In this document: positions 18,406 to 27,168 of the stretch, piece after piece
Numbering within the stretch: position 1 is the stretch's first letter
How the letters are laid out: every line of letters starts with the position of its first letter
Origin: Faecalicatena_A orotica
GTDB lineage: Bacteria; Bacillota; Clostridia; Lachnospirales; Lachnospiraceae
NCBI RefSeq assembly: GCF_040545875.1
Contig: NZ_JBEPMR010000010.1
DNA: 64,000 nucleotides
Reading direction: 5' to 3' (one strand)
Translations under genes and position numbers: made by a program
Notes under the pieces: generated by a model
What the model was told of the DNA's origin: nothing
What the model saw: the letters and a program-made list of their open reading frames with translations, nothing else
The model's database searches: none

Positions 18406-19428
18406 TTAGCTCACCGGTCCCCGGTATAACTTTCGATACGCCGCAGGAGTCATATGAAATACATGCACAAATCTTTTATAAAAACCGGAAGTACTCTTAT
18501 ATCCGATCACTCCCGCAACCTCCTCTACCGGAATGTCCGACCCGTTTAAAAGCGATGCCGCCTCCTCAATGCGGATCCGCCAGAGAATATCTGAAAAAGT
18601 CCCGCCTGTTGAATCCGCGATCTTTCGGCGCAGCTGTCTCCCGCTGTATCCAACGTGACGGGCCAGATCCTCAAAATTCGCAGTACGTATATTCTGCCGG
18701 ATATAAGAACAAACCTCATGGAAAATACTGTCCTCTGCTTTTTCAAGACTGCTCCGGCCAAGTGCAATAAGCAAAAGCTGGAGGAGATTCTTGATTGCCG
18801 GAATCCTGTAAGAGGTTCCCCAATAGGTTTCATGCAAAAGATCATCCACCAGCCGTTTGATTACATGACTTGTCTCAGTGCTATTATAAAATATATAGAA
18901 TTCATTTTTTTTCAGAAGCATTTCCGGCAGTCCGGTTTCCTCATCTGCAAGTTCACCATTCTCCGCCTGCAGATTATGAAGAAACGTTTTCATCATAGGA
19001 ACCGGTACAATAATTTTCAAAACAATATCCCCAGCCCCGCAGGGAAGCATGGTATGGACCATACCCGGAGTCAGGATGCACAAGTCTCCCTCATGAAGTT
19101 CTATCCGCCGCGGACTGCCTGGCAGCATCTGCCCGCCTGCCCCCTGCCACACATAGATTATTTCATAAAAATCATGGCTGTGGTAATAGGGAAGAAGACA
19201 GGATGTATGCTTTCTCATGCTGAATTCCGCTGAAATCCTGACCAGTGACTCGTTAATTGAAAACTCTAACAGTTCCGCCTGTGTATATGGTATGTGATTC
19301 TGAATCATCGGGATCAGCTGTTTTGCATTGCCAAATTCTTCACTCACTGAATTCTCAAGACTCTCTGTCATCCTGTACAGGTCTTCCGTTTCCTGCCTTG
19401 CAAACTCTGCTATGAGCCTTTTATCCAT
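18406..19428 (-). CDS. AraC family transcriptional regulator
   Basis: 340 residues from ATG 19428 (MDKRLIAEFARQE), preferred because AAAGGGG lies upstream; an in-frame ATG at 19470 lacks a site. Cupin domain with CLLPYYHSHDFYEIIYVW (about residues 85-102) and RIELHEGDLCILTPGMVH; C-terminal AraC HTH pair (FEDLARHVGYSGRQLRRK and EEVAGVIGYKSTSGFYKRF). Lies between the YihY gene (25 bp upstream of the longer frame) and the phosphotransferase-MATE pair, which it may regulate. Confidence 0.9.
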   Translation of the reverse strand: MDKRLIAEFARQETEDLYRMTESLENSVSEEFGNAKQLIPMIQNHIPYTQAELLEFSINESLVRISAEFSMRKHTSCLLPYYHSHDFYEIIYVWQGAGGQMLPGSPRRIELHEGDLCILTPGMVHTMLPCGAGDIVLKIIVPVPMMKTFLHNLQAENGELADEETGLPEMLLKKNEFYIFYNSTETSHVIKRLVDDLLHETYWGTSYRIPAIKNLLQLLLIALGRSSLEKAEDSIFHEVCSYIRQNIRTANFEDLARHVGYSGRQLRRKIADSTGGTFSDILWRIRIEEAASLLNGSDIPVEEVAGVIGYKSTSGFYKRFVHVFHMTPAAYRKLYRGPVS

Positions 19429-19495
19429 AAGATCACAAACCCCTTTCCTTTCGTGCACACTTTTTCGCATATCTTATGATCTGCCACTGGCGCCT

Positions 19496-20323
19496 TTACC
19501 TGCTCCCGTATCCTTCCAGCAGTGCATTCAGTTCCCCTCCCAGAAGGATGACATACATACAGAAATACAGCCACAGCATAATCAGTATAATCGTTGTGAG
19601 GCTCCCATACATGCTGGAAAAACCTGTAAATATATCCAGATATACAGAAAACACGAAAGATATCAGCAGCCAGCCACACGAAGTAAACACAGCTCCCGGA
19701 AGCTGCTGCTTCATCGTCGTCTTCGAAAGGTTCGTCCTGTTCGGCAGGAACTTATACACCAGATCCCAGAAAAGTGTCAGGACGACCAGCGTCAGCAGTG
19801 TCCTGATCCGTATGATAAGATCCATGATCTTTGTCAGCACCGGCGCATGTTTATAGACAAATAAACTGATGCTGTTGCCAAATACAGACAGCGTCAGGGA
19901 GAGTACAATTGCAAGAATAAATATAACAGTGTAAAAAGATGCCCTGAACCGGAGATATATATAATTTCTAGTCTCTGTATTTTCATAAATCAGGTTCAGT
20001 CCTGACGTCATGGAAAGTACTCCCTTCCCCGCAGACCACAGGGCCACGATGATCGTTATCGGGATCACACTGCCGGACTGTGCGTAAACCTGATCCACAA
20101 TGGATACGATAAGCCCTTCCACCGAGCTTGGAAACACTTGTGTCACCGCCTCCATCACATCCGGCCGGGTCACAGGGGTAAACTGGACGAGCGTCAGCAG
20201 CAATAATATAGTAGGGATTAAGGAAAGTACAAAAAAATAAGCCGCCTGTGCCGCATACGCCCCTGTATGGTGTGAACCTACTATACGTGCCAGTGAACTC
20301 ACTTTTCCAAAAGTCTTCTTCAT
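19496..20323 (-). CDS. YihY/UPF0761 (BrkB-like) membrane protein
   Basis: About 275 residues with six membrane spans; GAYAAQAAYFFVLSLIPTIL and LIYENTETRNYIYLR are hallmarks of the YihY family, once misnamed ribonuclease BN. Role unknown, suggested envelope or transport function. A GTG at 20335 could add four residues (MKGR); the ATG at 20323 has AAGGG close upstream. Confidence 0.9.
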   Translation of the reverse strand: MKKTFGKVSSLARIVGSHHTGAYAAQAAYFFVLSLIPTILLLLTLVQFTPVTRPDVMEAVTQVFPSSVEGLIVSIVDQVYAQSGSVIPITIIVALWSAGKGVLSMTSGLNLIYENTETRNYIYLRFRASFYTVIFILAIVLSLTLSVFGNSISLFVYKHAPVLTKIMDLIIRIRTLLTLVVLTLFWDLVYKFLPNRTNLSKTTMKQQLPGAVFTSCGWLLISFVFSVYLDIFTGFSSMYGSLTTIILIMLWLYFCMYVILLGGELNALLEGYGSR

Positions 20324-20535
20324 TCTTCCCTTCACCCCGCTCTTTTTGACCTTTTAACATGTCTTACACATTTATAAAAGAAATATTTCAAATCATACCA
20401 TAAAGAGGAAATTTATTCAAGTCTGACCGCATTCTGGTCTGTTCAAACCGTGCCATAATGTTACTGCTCTCTTACAAGTATAACCGCGGTTTTCCCTGTA
20501 TATGAGCAAAAGCCTCAAAAAGCTGTAAATTGGAT

Positions 20536-20764
20536 AAAAAGAAAAGACAGCTGCACGCTGACAGCTGTCTTTATCTTTAGTAAGTTTCCCCAAAATGCCG
20601 GTCCTGTATTTTGACTCCTAGCCGCAGCTAGGTGGGCAACCGCATCTGCTTTTCTGTCTTCCACTGCTAGTCGGAGGCCTGACATATTACAGAAATATAA
20701 GAATCCCGTTTAAAGTATTGTAGGTTCAAAATAACAGGGTTATCGAACATTCCAGGTTTTCTCT
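20536..20764 (-). ncRNA. ssrS: 6S-like regulatory RNA (SsrS candidate)
   Basis: A free-standing minus-strand transcript of about 229 nt in a 600-bp gap: near-perfect promoter, no open frame with a ribosome site, and a strong terminator. The two ends pair as a long irregular rod: CTGTTATTTTGAACCT (near 20737-20722) with AGGAGTCAAAATACAG (near 20619-20604), then an unpaired central stretch around 20705-20680 and an inner hairpin CCTAGC/GCTAGG. A rod with a central open bubble is the shape of 6S RNA, which mimics an open promoter and sequesters sigma-70 RNA polymerase. Identity by eye only. Confidence 0.55.
20543..20572 (-). terminator. Terminator of the 6S-like RNA
   Basis: Perfect 11-bp stem AAAGACAGCTG / CAGCTGTCTTT with an 8-nt loop, followed on the minus strand by TTTTCTTTTT. 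Confidence 0.85.
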
Positions 20765-20770
20765 AAATGT

Positions 20771-20799
20771 ATTATACCCCATTTAAATAAATTTTACAA
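20771..20799 (-). promoter_or_regulatory. Sigma-A promoter of the 6S-like RNA
   Basis: TTGTAA (20794-20799) and TATAAT (20771-20776) on the minus strand with a 17-bp spacer; start expected near A20764. Confidence 0.75.
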
Positions 20800-20937
20800 C
20801 TGGTATTGAATCCTAATTTTATTTCTCACATGCCGCGTGCATTTTCTACTATTATATGGTATAGTTATTTTTATACCCAAAACGTGCCGGGCATACTGTC
20901 AGGCGCGTATACTTATCTGATAAAGGAGTCTTAGTTT

Positions 20938-21720
20938 ATGAAAATGAATGAGTTAAAACTAGTCTATTTCAGCCCGACAGGCACTACTCGCAAGGTCATC
21001 ATGGAGGCTGCCAGAAATATCGATTTAAAGTCCGTCTCCTTCGATCTCACGGTGCACAAGGAAAAGAAACCTGTGCTGCAGTTCAAAAAAAATGATTTCG
21101 TAATTTTCGGTATTCCGGTATATGGTGGTCGTGTCCCCCAGACGTTTCTGGAATACTTTGACACACTCAAAGGTGATAACACCCCGGCCGCATTGATGGC
21201 TACATACGGATGCCGGGAATACGAGGACGCACTTCTGGAGTTAAAGACTGAGGTGGAGAACCGTGGATTCAAGGTAATTGGGGCCGGTGCTTTCCCTGTG
21301 GAGCACTCTATCGTACGTTCGATCGGTCTTAGCCGTCCAAACAAATCCGATATGAAGATCATAGCCGACTTTGGCATCCAGCTGAACAGACGCCTGAAAC
21401 AGGAGGAATCTTTTGACGGCTTCAACATTCAGGTGCCCGGAAACTCTCCTTACAGAAAGTACAGCCGTACTCCCCTTTATCCGAAGACAGATGTGAGCCG
21501 TTGTACTGAATGCGGAGCCTGTGCAAAGTCCTGTCCATCCGGTGCGATTTCCTCAGCAGACCCGAAGAAGACTAATAACAAGAAATGTATCTCATGTCTG
21601 AAATGTGTGCGCGGCTGCAAACAAAAAGCAAGATATGTCAATAAATTTAAACTGAAAATGGCTCAGAGAAAGCTCACAAAAGTCTGCCAGAATGATAAAG
21701 CAGCAGACATCTTCCTGTAA
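20938..21720 (+). CDS. EFR1-type flavodoxin-ferredoxin fusion
   Basis: 260 residues. N-terminal flavodoxin-like domain with the FMN phosphate loop VYFSPTGTTRKV (about residues 8-19) and GIPVYGGRVP; C-terminal 2x[4Fe-4S] ferredoxin with CTECGACAKSCP and CISCLKCVRGC. It would move low-potential electrons in the cytoplasm; the partner enzymes are unknown. Single gene with AAAGGAG upstream and a strong terminator downstream shared with pckA. Confidence 0.9.
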   Translation: MKMNELKLVYFSPTGTTRKVIMEAARNIDLKSVSFDLTVHKEKKPVLQFKKNDFVIFGIPVYGGRVPQTFLEYFDTLKGDNTPAALMATYGCREYEDALLELKTEVENRGFKVIGAGAFPVEHSIVRSIGLSRPNKSDMKIIADFGIQLNRRLKQEESFDGFNIQVPGNSPYRKYSRTPLYPKTDVSRCTECGACAKSCPSGAISSADPKKTNNKKCISCLKCVRGCKQKARYVNKFKLKMAQRKLTKVCQNDKAADIFL

Positions 21721-21760
21721 AAAGAATTTCCGCCAGACTCTCTGCCCGCGGGAATAAGCA

Positions 21761-21814
21761 AAAGACCGGCCCGGCTAATGGAATGATTCGTCCATAAAGC
21801 CGGGCCGGTCTTTT
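21761..21814. terminator. Bidirectional terminator between the EFR1 gene and pckA
   Basis: AAAGACCGGCCCGGCT (21761-21776) pairs fully with AGCCGGGCCGGTCTTT (21798-21813); T and A runs flank both sides, serving the two convergent genes. Confidence 0.88.
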
Positions 21815-21863
21815 ATCTGGCTGCGTGAATGGAGAATGTTTGGTCACGCAGCCAATTTGTTTA

Positions 21864-23555
21864 TTAGTTTAATTCGTCAACAACTTTCTGGATTGCTGCA
21901 AGTGCATCCTCAGGAAGCTTGTCATATCCTTCTTTTGCTGTCTCGAATGCTTTGATCTCGTTTACACGGTCATTCATGCGGGCTTTCAGCTGTCCAACAT
22001 ACTCTGGGTCGTTCATATCCGGAACGAATCCTTCCCAATCCATGATCTCGATGTCTGAAATTGGTCCCCACTGGTGGAACTCAGCCTTCTTCTCAACGAT
22101 TGCTTCCAAAATTCCAAGTGTATCCTTTGGCTGTACTTTCTTGCCCATGAAGTCTCCTGTGTTGATGATGTAGCAGTCTACATTCTTCTCTTCAACCAGT
22201 TTTTTGAACTTCTCATAGTCATTAACCAGAGGATAGGTTCTGAATGGGTTAGCGTAAGGTACAACTACCAGCTTGTTCGGGTCTACGCCAGGAGCAAGTC
22301 TCTCTGCTGTAGATCTCTTAGTAGCAAGTGTAGCACCCATGACTGATGCAAGGGAAGATCCTTTTAACTTAACTACCGGCGGGATTGTCGGGTCTTTCAT
22401 GATCCAGAAGATTGCATTTACAGGAGCGTCAATCTTATCTACACGGTTAGGTGACCATAATTTAGACTTGATAGCACGTCCGTTACCATTTCTGATATCT
22501 TCTGTTACTAACTGGATCTTTCCGTCTTCATCAAGTGTTGCTGAGCAGTTCTGGGCTGTCAGTAAGTACTTGTTGTCTTCGCATCCTGTCGGGTAATCCT
22601 GAGTCTTATCAAAATATGTCGGCTCAATCGCGATAGATGCACATGTATCTGTGTTGATGATGAAAGCATCATCATGAAGAACTTTGATCTCATACTTTCC
22701 ATCATGCTTAGCATGTGTAATTGTAGACTTACCTGATCCTGACAGACCATATACAGATGCAACATATTTGCTTCCGTCAGCAAGTGTATATTCTTTCTGT
22801 CCGCCGTGGCATGAAGCATACCCGTTACGGTTAGCAATTGCCCATACCATTGTAAGTGTACCTTTTTTATGCTCTCCGAAGTATCTCATACCAAGGATGC
22901 ATGCACAGTTTGTATCTGTGTTGAAGTAGCAAAGGGTCTGCGGATCGCTTAAGCAGCTGTAGTCAACTCCCGGATGAGAAACAGGTGCCCACTGCGGGTC
23001 TGAGAAGATGTAGATGTCTGGTTCTTTTCCTTCGCCGACAGCTACAGAATCTCTGTACATCTTTACATAGTCATCTGACATGTACTGGAAGTTCAGCATC
23101 CAGGAATACATGATGTTCTCTTCGCCTTCCGGAATCAGGAGGTGTACTTTTACCATGAATTCAGGATCAAGTCCTGCATATACAGTTGCATGATACAGCT
23201 TTTTGTAACGTGCGCTGTAGATTGCATCCATAGCCACTTTGTCCAATTTCTCACAGTCTACTCCCGGCTCACCTGCGATGCGGCGTGCTGCTGCGTAGCG
23301 TCCTGTGATGGCACCATCGTTGAATAAAAGAACTTTAGCGTCTGCATCAAGGCCAAATTCTTCGCCTCTGTATACAGGCATATCTGTTACGATTGTTCCC
23401 GGAGAATTCTTTGCAAGGTTATAAGCCTCTTTTAATGTGTTAACTGGAACTACGTTGTTTCCGTAAAATGCTGCTTCAATAATAGATCTTGTCTTTGAAA
23501 ATCCTGGTTTGCCTTTTCCAATTTCACTAATTGGATAATATGCTTTAGTTGACAT
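21864..23555 (-). CDS. pckA: Phosphoenolpyruvate carboxykinase (ATP)
   Basis: 563 residues from ATG 23555 (MSTKAYYPISEIGKG); a TTG 21 bases earlier overlaps the GGAGG site itself and is rejected. P-loop GLSGSGKSTITHAK (kinase-1a), kinase-2 HDDAFIINTDT and the adenine-binding region LAPGVDPNKLVVVPYANPF-like stretch identify the ATP-type enzyme, in the longer Clostridia form. It interconverts oxaloacetate and PEP; in anaerobes it usually fixes CO2 toward succinate or replenishes PEP. Own promoter at 23592-23620. Confidence 0.95.
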   Translation of the reverse strand: MSTKAYYPISEIGKGKPGFSKTRSIIEAAFYGNNVVPVNTLKEAYNLAKNSPGTIVTDMPVYRGEEFGLDADAKVLLFNDGAITGRYAAARRIAGEPGVDCEKLDKVAMDAIYSARYKKLYHATVYAGLDPEFMVKVHLLIPEGEENIMYSWMLNFQYMSDDYVKMYRDSVAVGEGKEPDIYIFSDPQWAPVSHPGVDYSCLSDPQTLCYFNTDTNCACILGMRYFGEHKKGTLTMVWAIANRNGYASCHGGQKEYTLADGSKYVASVYGLSGSGKSTITHAKHDGKYEIKVLHDDAFIINTDTCASIAIEPTYFDKTQDYPTGCEDNKYLLTAQNCSATLDEDGKIQLVTEDIRNGNGRAIKSKLWSPNRVDKIDAPVNAIFWIMKDPTIPPVVKLKGSSLASVMGATLATKRSTAERLAPGVDPNKLVVVPYANPFRTYPLVNDYEKFKKLVEEKNVDCYIINTGDFMGKKVQPKDTLGILEAIVEKKAEFHQWGPISDIEIMDWEGFVPDMNDPEYVGQLKARMNDRVNEIKAFETAKEGYDKLPEDALAAIQKVVDELN

Positions 23556-23591
23556 AGTGTTAATTTCCTCCTTCAAATCGAAATTTGTTCA

Positions 23592-23620
23592 ATTATCTCA
23601 TGTTTATATTGAAAAGTCAA
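23592..23620 (-). promoter_or_regulatory. pckA promoter
   Basis: TTGACT (23615-23620) and GATAAT (23592-23597) on the minus strand, 17-bp spacer, about 37 bases before the start codon. Confidence 0.65.
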
Positions 23621-23691
23621 TACTTTTACTGAAAGTTATATTGCCCATAGTTTCATTTATGCGTGCTAATACTTGAAAAAGAGTAAAAAAG

Positions 23692-23737
23692 AACGCGAAA
23701 ATGCAAGTTCTATTTTTTATTCCTGCATTTTCACGTT
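23692..23737 (-). terminator. Terminator of the thrC-hypothetical transcript
   Basis: AACGCGAAAATGCA (23692-23705) pairs with TGCATTTTCACGTT (23724-23737) with one mismatch; the minus strand then reads TTCTTTTTTAC. Confidence 0.7.
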
Positions 23738-23833
23738 GTTTATTTATCTTTTTCTTGATATTTTATTACTTTTCAGAGATTATTCTGCAACTTCCTTGTT
23801 AAATGTTTCACTAATACACTTTTTCAACGCGGA

Positions 23834-24178
23834 CTAAAAATATTTATTTTTCAGCTTCGTCGTGTATACCATAAACCAGATCAGTACGACGAAAAATACC
23901 GCCATAGCAATCAAATCGAGTATCCTGACTGGTGTAACATAAAAATGAATTGCGTCAATCGCTCCATACAAGGTTGTGATAACCCCTAAAACCAATACGG
24001 CCGGTACTGCCTTCTGCATATACGCACTCTTATCCTTGCAGTCCCGCTCGGTGAAATTCTTGCCAAGCAGGAGCACTTCGTTGATATGGCCGTCTTTTTT
24101 CATCTTCGCCCACGCGTAAAGACTATATACGCCACAGCATAATATCAGAATACTAATTGCACCAAACATGCTGTCCAT
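23834..24178 (-). CDS. Small membrane protein of unknown function
   Basis: 114 residues with three hydrophobic segments (about 5-23, 57-76 and 86-106) and a charged central loop (KMKKDGHINEVLLLGKNF). I do not recognise the family. The start lies 3 bp after the thrC stop, so it is translated from the thrC transcript and shares its terminator. No link to threonine synthesis can be read from the sequence. Confidence 0.75.
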   Translation of the reverse strand: MDSMFGAISILILCCGVYSLYAWAKMKKDGHINEVLLLGKNFTERDCKDKSAYMQKAVPAVLVLGVITTLYGAIDAIHFYVTPVRILDLIAMAVFFVVLIWFMVYTTKLKNKYF

Positions 24179-24181
24179 AGA

Positions 24182-25675
24182 TTACACCTCTACTCCCAGA
24201 ATTTCCTTCACGGTTTCTTTCATCTTATCAGCGTCACATTCCCTAGTGTGGAGAATCTCTGCATTGCGGATTTCCTCGATGGCTGCCGGAACTTCGACCC
24301 CAGATACCTTCTCCAGTTCATCAATCAGTGCAAATTCATCCAGCTCGTCATAAGAGCTGTCAATCGCAGTCATCACACTTCTTGCAAACTTGTACGGGCT
24401 TGCCGTAGACGCAACCAGCTGCTTACGCTGATCGCCGCTGCTTTCCCTGTAAGCCCTGCATACATGCGCAGCCACTGCCGTGTGGGTATCCATCACATAG
24501 CCCGTGGAACGGTAAGTTCCAGAGATTGTCTCTTTCGTCTCCTCTTCTGTTGCATAGCCGCCTTCAAAATCCTTCAGTTTTTCTTTCATCTCAGGAGTAA
24601 TCTCATACACGCCTTCTGTCTTCAGCTTATTCATAAATTCTGCATTCTTCACAGCATCATTTCCTGCAATTGCATAAATCAGACGCTCCAGATTGCTGGA
24701 AATCAGAATATCCATTGATGGAGAAGAAGTGAGGACGAACTCACGGTTCCTGTCATAGGTTCCTGTGCGGAAGAAATCAAACAGTACTTTGTTTTCGTTG
24801 GATGCACAGATCAGCTTTGCGATCGGTACCCCCATCTGCTTTGCATAATATGCCGCAAGAATATTACCGAAGTTTCCTGTCGGGACAGTCACATTGATCT
24901 GTTCTCCCGCCTCGATCTCCTCGTTTAGCAGGAGTTTCGCGTATGCATACACATAATAAACCACCTGTGGAACGAGCCGTCCGATATTGATTGAATTAGC
25001 GGATGAAAACTGGTATCCCGCCTGACACAGTTCTTTTTCCAGTTCTTTATCTTCAAAGAGAGCCTTCACACCGCTCTGGGCGTTGTCGAAGTTTCCGTGG
25101 ATAGCCACTACAGAAGTATTCTTTCCCTTCTGTGTTACCATCTGGAGTTCCTGCACCCTGCTTACGCCGTCCTTCGGGTAAAACACAATAATCTTCGTAC
25201 CCGGTACATCTGCGAATCCTGCAAGCGCCGCTTTTCCCGTATCACCGGACGTAGCGGTAAGGATCACGATATCCTTCGTCACATGATTCTTCTTTGCGGC
25301 CGTCGTGAGCAGATGCGGGAGAATAGACAGAGCCATATCCTTGAATGCAATCGTAGCCCCGTGGAATAATTCCAGATGATAGGTATCTCCCACTTTTACA
25401 AGCGGAGCGATCACTTCTGTATCAAACTTCTCATCATATGCGCTGTTAATACAATGTCTGAGTTCTTCTTCCGTGTAATCCGTCAGGAACTGTTTCATGA
25501 CCGCATATGCTGTGTCCTGATAGCTCATGTCTTTCAGGTCGTCCATTGTTACATCCAGTTTTGGAATGCTTGTCGGTACAAACAGCCCGCCGTCTTCAGC
25601 CAGACCTTTTAATACGGCTTCGGAAGCTGTTACTGTCTTACTGGCATCCCTTGTACTTTTGTATAATAGATTCAT
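24182..25675 (-). CDS. thrC: Threonine synthase
   Basis: 497 residues, the long E. coli/yeast-like form. Converts O-phosphohomoserine to threonine with PLP; the PLP lysine is in LFHGATIAFKDMALS (about residue 110), the phosphate loop in TATSGDTGKAALAGF, and the C terminus includes ATASPYKFARSV. The N terminus LLYKSTRDASKTVTASEAVLKG fits the family (nYtStRg...s..eAil.G). Own promoter at 25721-25749; first gene of a two-gene unit. Confidence 0.96.
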   Translation of the reverse strand: MNLLYKSTRDASKTVTASEAVLKGLAEDGGLFVPTSIPKLDVTMDDLKDMSYQDTAYAVMKQFLTDYTEEELRHCINSAYDEKFDTEVIAPLVKVGDTYHLELFHGATIAFKDMALSILPHLLTTAAKKNHVTKDIVILTATSGDTGKAALAGFADVPGTKIIVFYPKDGVSRVQELQMVTQKGKNTSVVAIHGNFDNAQSGVKALFEDKELEKELCQAGYQFSSANSINIGRLVPQVVYYVYAYAKLLLNEEIEAGEQINVTVPTGNFGNILAAYYAKQMGVPIAKLICASNENKVLFDFFRTGTYDRNREFVLTSSPSMDILISSNLERLIYAIAGNDAVKNAEFMNKLKTEGVYEITPEMKEKLKDFEGGYATEEETKETISGTYRSTGYVMDTHTAVAAHVCRAYRESSGDQRKQLVASTASPYKFARSVMTAIDSSYDELDEFALIDELEKVSGVEVPAAIEEIRNAEILHTRECDADKMKETVKEILGVEV

Positions 25676-25720
25676 TCTTCTACCCTCTTTATTCTTTTCT
25701 TCACTTTGTTACTGCACTGC

Positions 25721-25749
25721 ATTATAACACAAGTTGCCTCTATATTCAA
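25721..25749 (-). promoter_or_regulatory. thrC promoter
   Basis: TTGAAT (25744-25749) and TATAAT (25721-25726) on the minus strand with a 17-bp spacer, 45 bases before the start. Confidence 0.65.
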
Positions 25750-25761
25750 GAAAAACAAAGG

Positions 25762-25808
25762 CCGGTGCATCCGCTCTGCATACCGCTGACGCATAGACCG
25801 GATGCCAC
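25762..25808 (-). terminator. Second hairpin behind the NhaC-type gene
   Basis: GGCATCCGG-type arm (25798-25808) pairs with CGGATGC and CCGGCC (25762-25780) on the minus strand, followed by TTTGTTTTT. It backs up the main terminator and shields the thrC promoter. Confidence 0.45.
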
Positions 25809-25811
25809 AAA

Positions 25812-25851
25812 AAAAATTCCTGTACACACCCGGGCATGTACAGGAATTTTT
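25812..25851 (-). terminator. Terminator of the OCD-IlvD-TrmB-NhaC operon
   Basis: AAAAATTCCTGTACA (25812-25826) pairs exactly with TGTACAGGAATTTTT (25837-25851), ending 2 bases before the stop codon of the transporter; T run follows on the minus strand. Confidence 0.85.
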
Positions 25852-25852
25852 C

Positions 25853-27151
25853 TTAATTCTGTTTCCGCAGAAAGATGAATAAAACTCCGCTGGCCGCCAT
25901 CAGCATTGGATAAAACAGGTACGGCATGATGTGGAACGGCGTCAGCCCTGTCAGGCTGGCTGCTGACAACAGCTGTGCCCCGTAAGGAATCATCCCCTGT
26001 CCTACCGATGTAAAGATATCCAGAAGAGATGCCGAGCGTTTGGGGGTGATTTCGAACTCATCGCTGATTTCTTTAGCGATAGGGCCTGCCATCACGATCG
26101 CCACGGTATTGTTCGCAGTACACAAATCTACAAACAAAGCCAGAAGGGCGATTCCGAGTTCTCCGCCGCGTTTTCCCCTGATGCGGCTTTTTATGAGATT
26201 CAGGATAAACTGGATCCCTCCGTATTCTTTCACGAGTGAAACAATGCAGGCAACGATAATGGATATCACCGTAATATCGTACATCGACGTTACCCCGCTG
26301 CCTACCACGGTAAAGATTTCAGGCAGGGCTATACTGCCTGTCGCTACTCCTACAATCAGGGAAACCACAGTCCCTCCGATCAGGACTAAAAAGACATTGA
26401 TTCCCAGCAGTGCCCCGACCAGAACAAGGATATAGGGCAGTACCTTCCAAAGATTGTAATCCATCGTTGATGTAACCTCAAGCTGTACATTCCGCGTGAT
26501 CAGCCAGAATATCAGTATAGTAATAACTGCCGCCGGCAGCACGATCAGGAAATTCGCCTTGAACTTGTCCTTCATCTCACACCCCTGAGTCTTGACTGCG
26601 GCGATTGTGGTATCCGAAATCATAGACAAATTGTCGCCGAACATCGCACCGCATACGACTGCACCGATGCAGATGGCAAGCGCAAATCCGGTCTGTTTCG
26701 ATATCTCTACGGCAATCGGGGCAAGTGCCGCAATCGTTCCCATTGAAGTTCCCATTGAAATGGAGATAAAGCACCCGATCACGAACAGGCCGACAATGGC
26801 AACGCGAGCCGGGAGGATCGAGAGCCCAAAGTTAACTGTACTCTCTACACCACCTGCCGCAGTCACCGCACCGGAAAATCCTCCCGCGCACAGGAAAATG
26901 AGGCTCATCGTAATGATATTCTCCTCCCCCGCACCTCCTGCTATCACCTTCAATTTTTCCCCGAAACTTAACTTTCTGTTCTGTAAAAATGCTACGAAAA
27001 GGGCGATTAAGAAGCCTACAATCGCCGGCATTGCATAGAAATCCTTTGTTACGATTCCTGCTCCAAGAAAAATCACAAGGAACACTGCAATAGGAAGCAG
27101 GGCAATGGCCCTGCCCTTTACGTTTTCTGTTGTTGTACTCTCCTGTCTCAT
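25853..27151 (-). CDS. NhaC-type Na+/H+ antiporter family transporter
   Basis: 432 residues, about eleven membrane spans; the family core is seen in GTSMGTIAALAPIAVEIS, GAVVCGAMFGDNLSMISDTT and DLCTANNTVAIVMAGPIAK. NhaC-family members include Na+/H+ antiporters and malate-lactate or amino-acid exchangers. Being last in an operon with catabolic-looking enzymes and a TrmB regulator, it is more likely a permease for the pathway substrate or product than a pH-homeostasis antiporter; that is inference. Begins 17 bp after the TrmB gene. Confidence 0.85.
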   Translation of the reverse strand: MRQESTTTENVKGRAIALLPIAVFLVIFLGAGIVTKDFYAMPAIVGFLIALFVAFLQNRKLSFGEKLKVIAGGAGEENIITMSLIFLCAGGFSGAVTAAGGVESTVNFGLSILPARVAIVGLFVIGCFISISMGTSMGTIAALAPIAVEISKQTGFALAICIGAVVCGAMFGDNLSMISDTTIAAVKTQGCEMKDKFKANFLIVLPAAVITILIFWLITRNVQLEVTSTMDYNLWKVLPYILVLVGALLGINVFLVLIGGTVVSLIVGVATGSIALPEIFTVVGSGVTSMYDITVISIIVACIVSLVKEYGGIQFILNLIKSRIRGKRGGELGIALLALFVDLCTANNTVAIVMAGPIAKEISDEFEITPKRSASLLDIFTSVGQGMIPYGAQLLSAASLTGLTPFHIMPYLFYPMLMAASGVLFIFLRKQN

Positions 27152-27168
27152 TCCATATCCTCTCTTTG

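Noticed and set aside
25762..25808. Attenuator or T-box for thrC
   Set aside because: The hairpin lies upstream of the thrC promoter rather than within its leader, so it serves the preceding operon.
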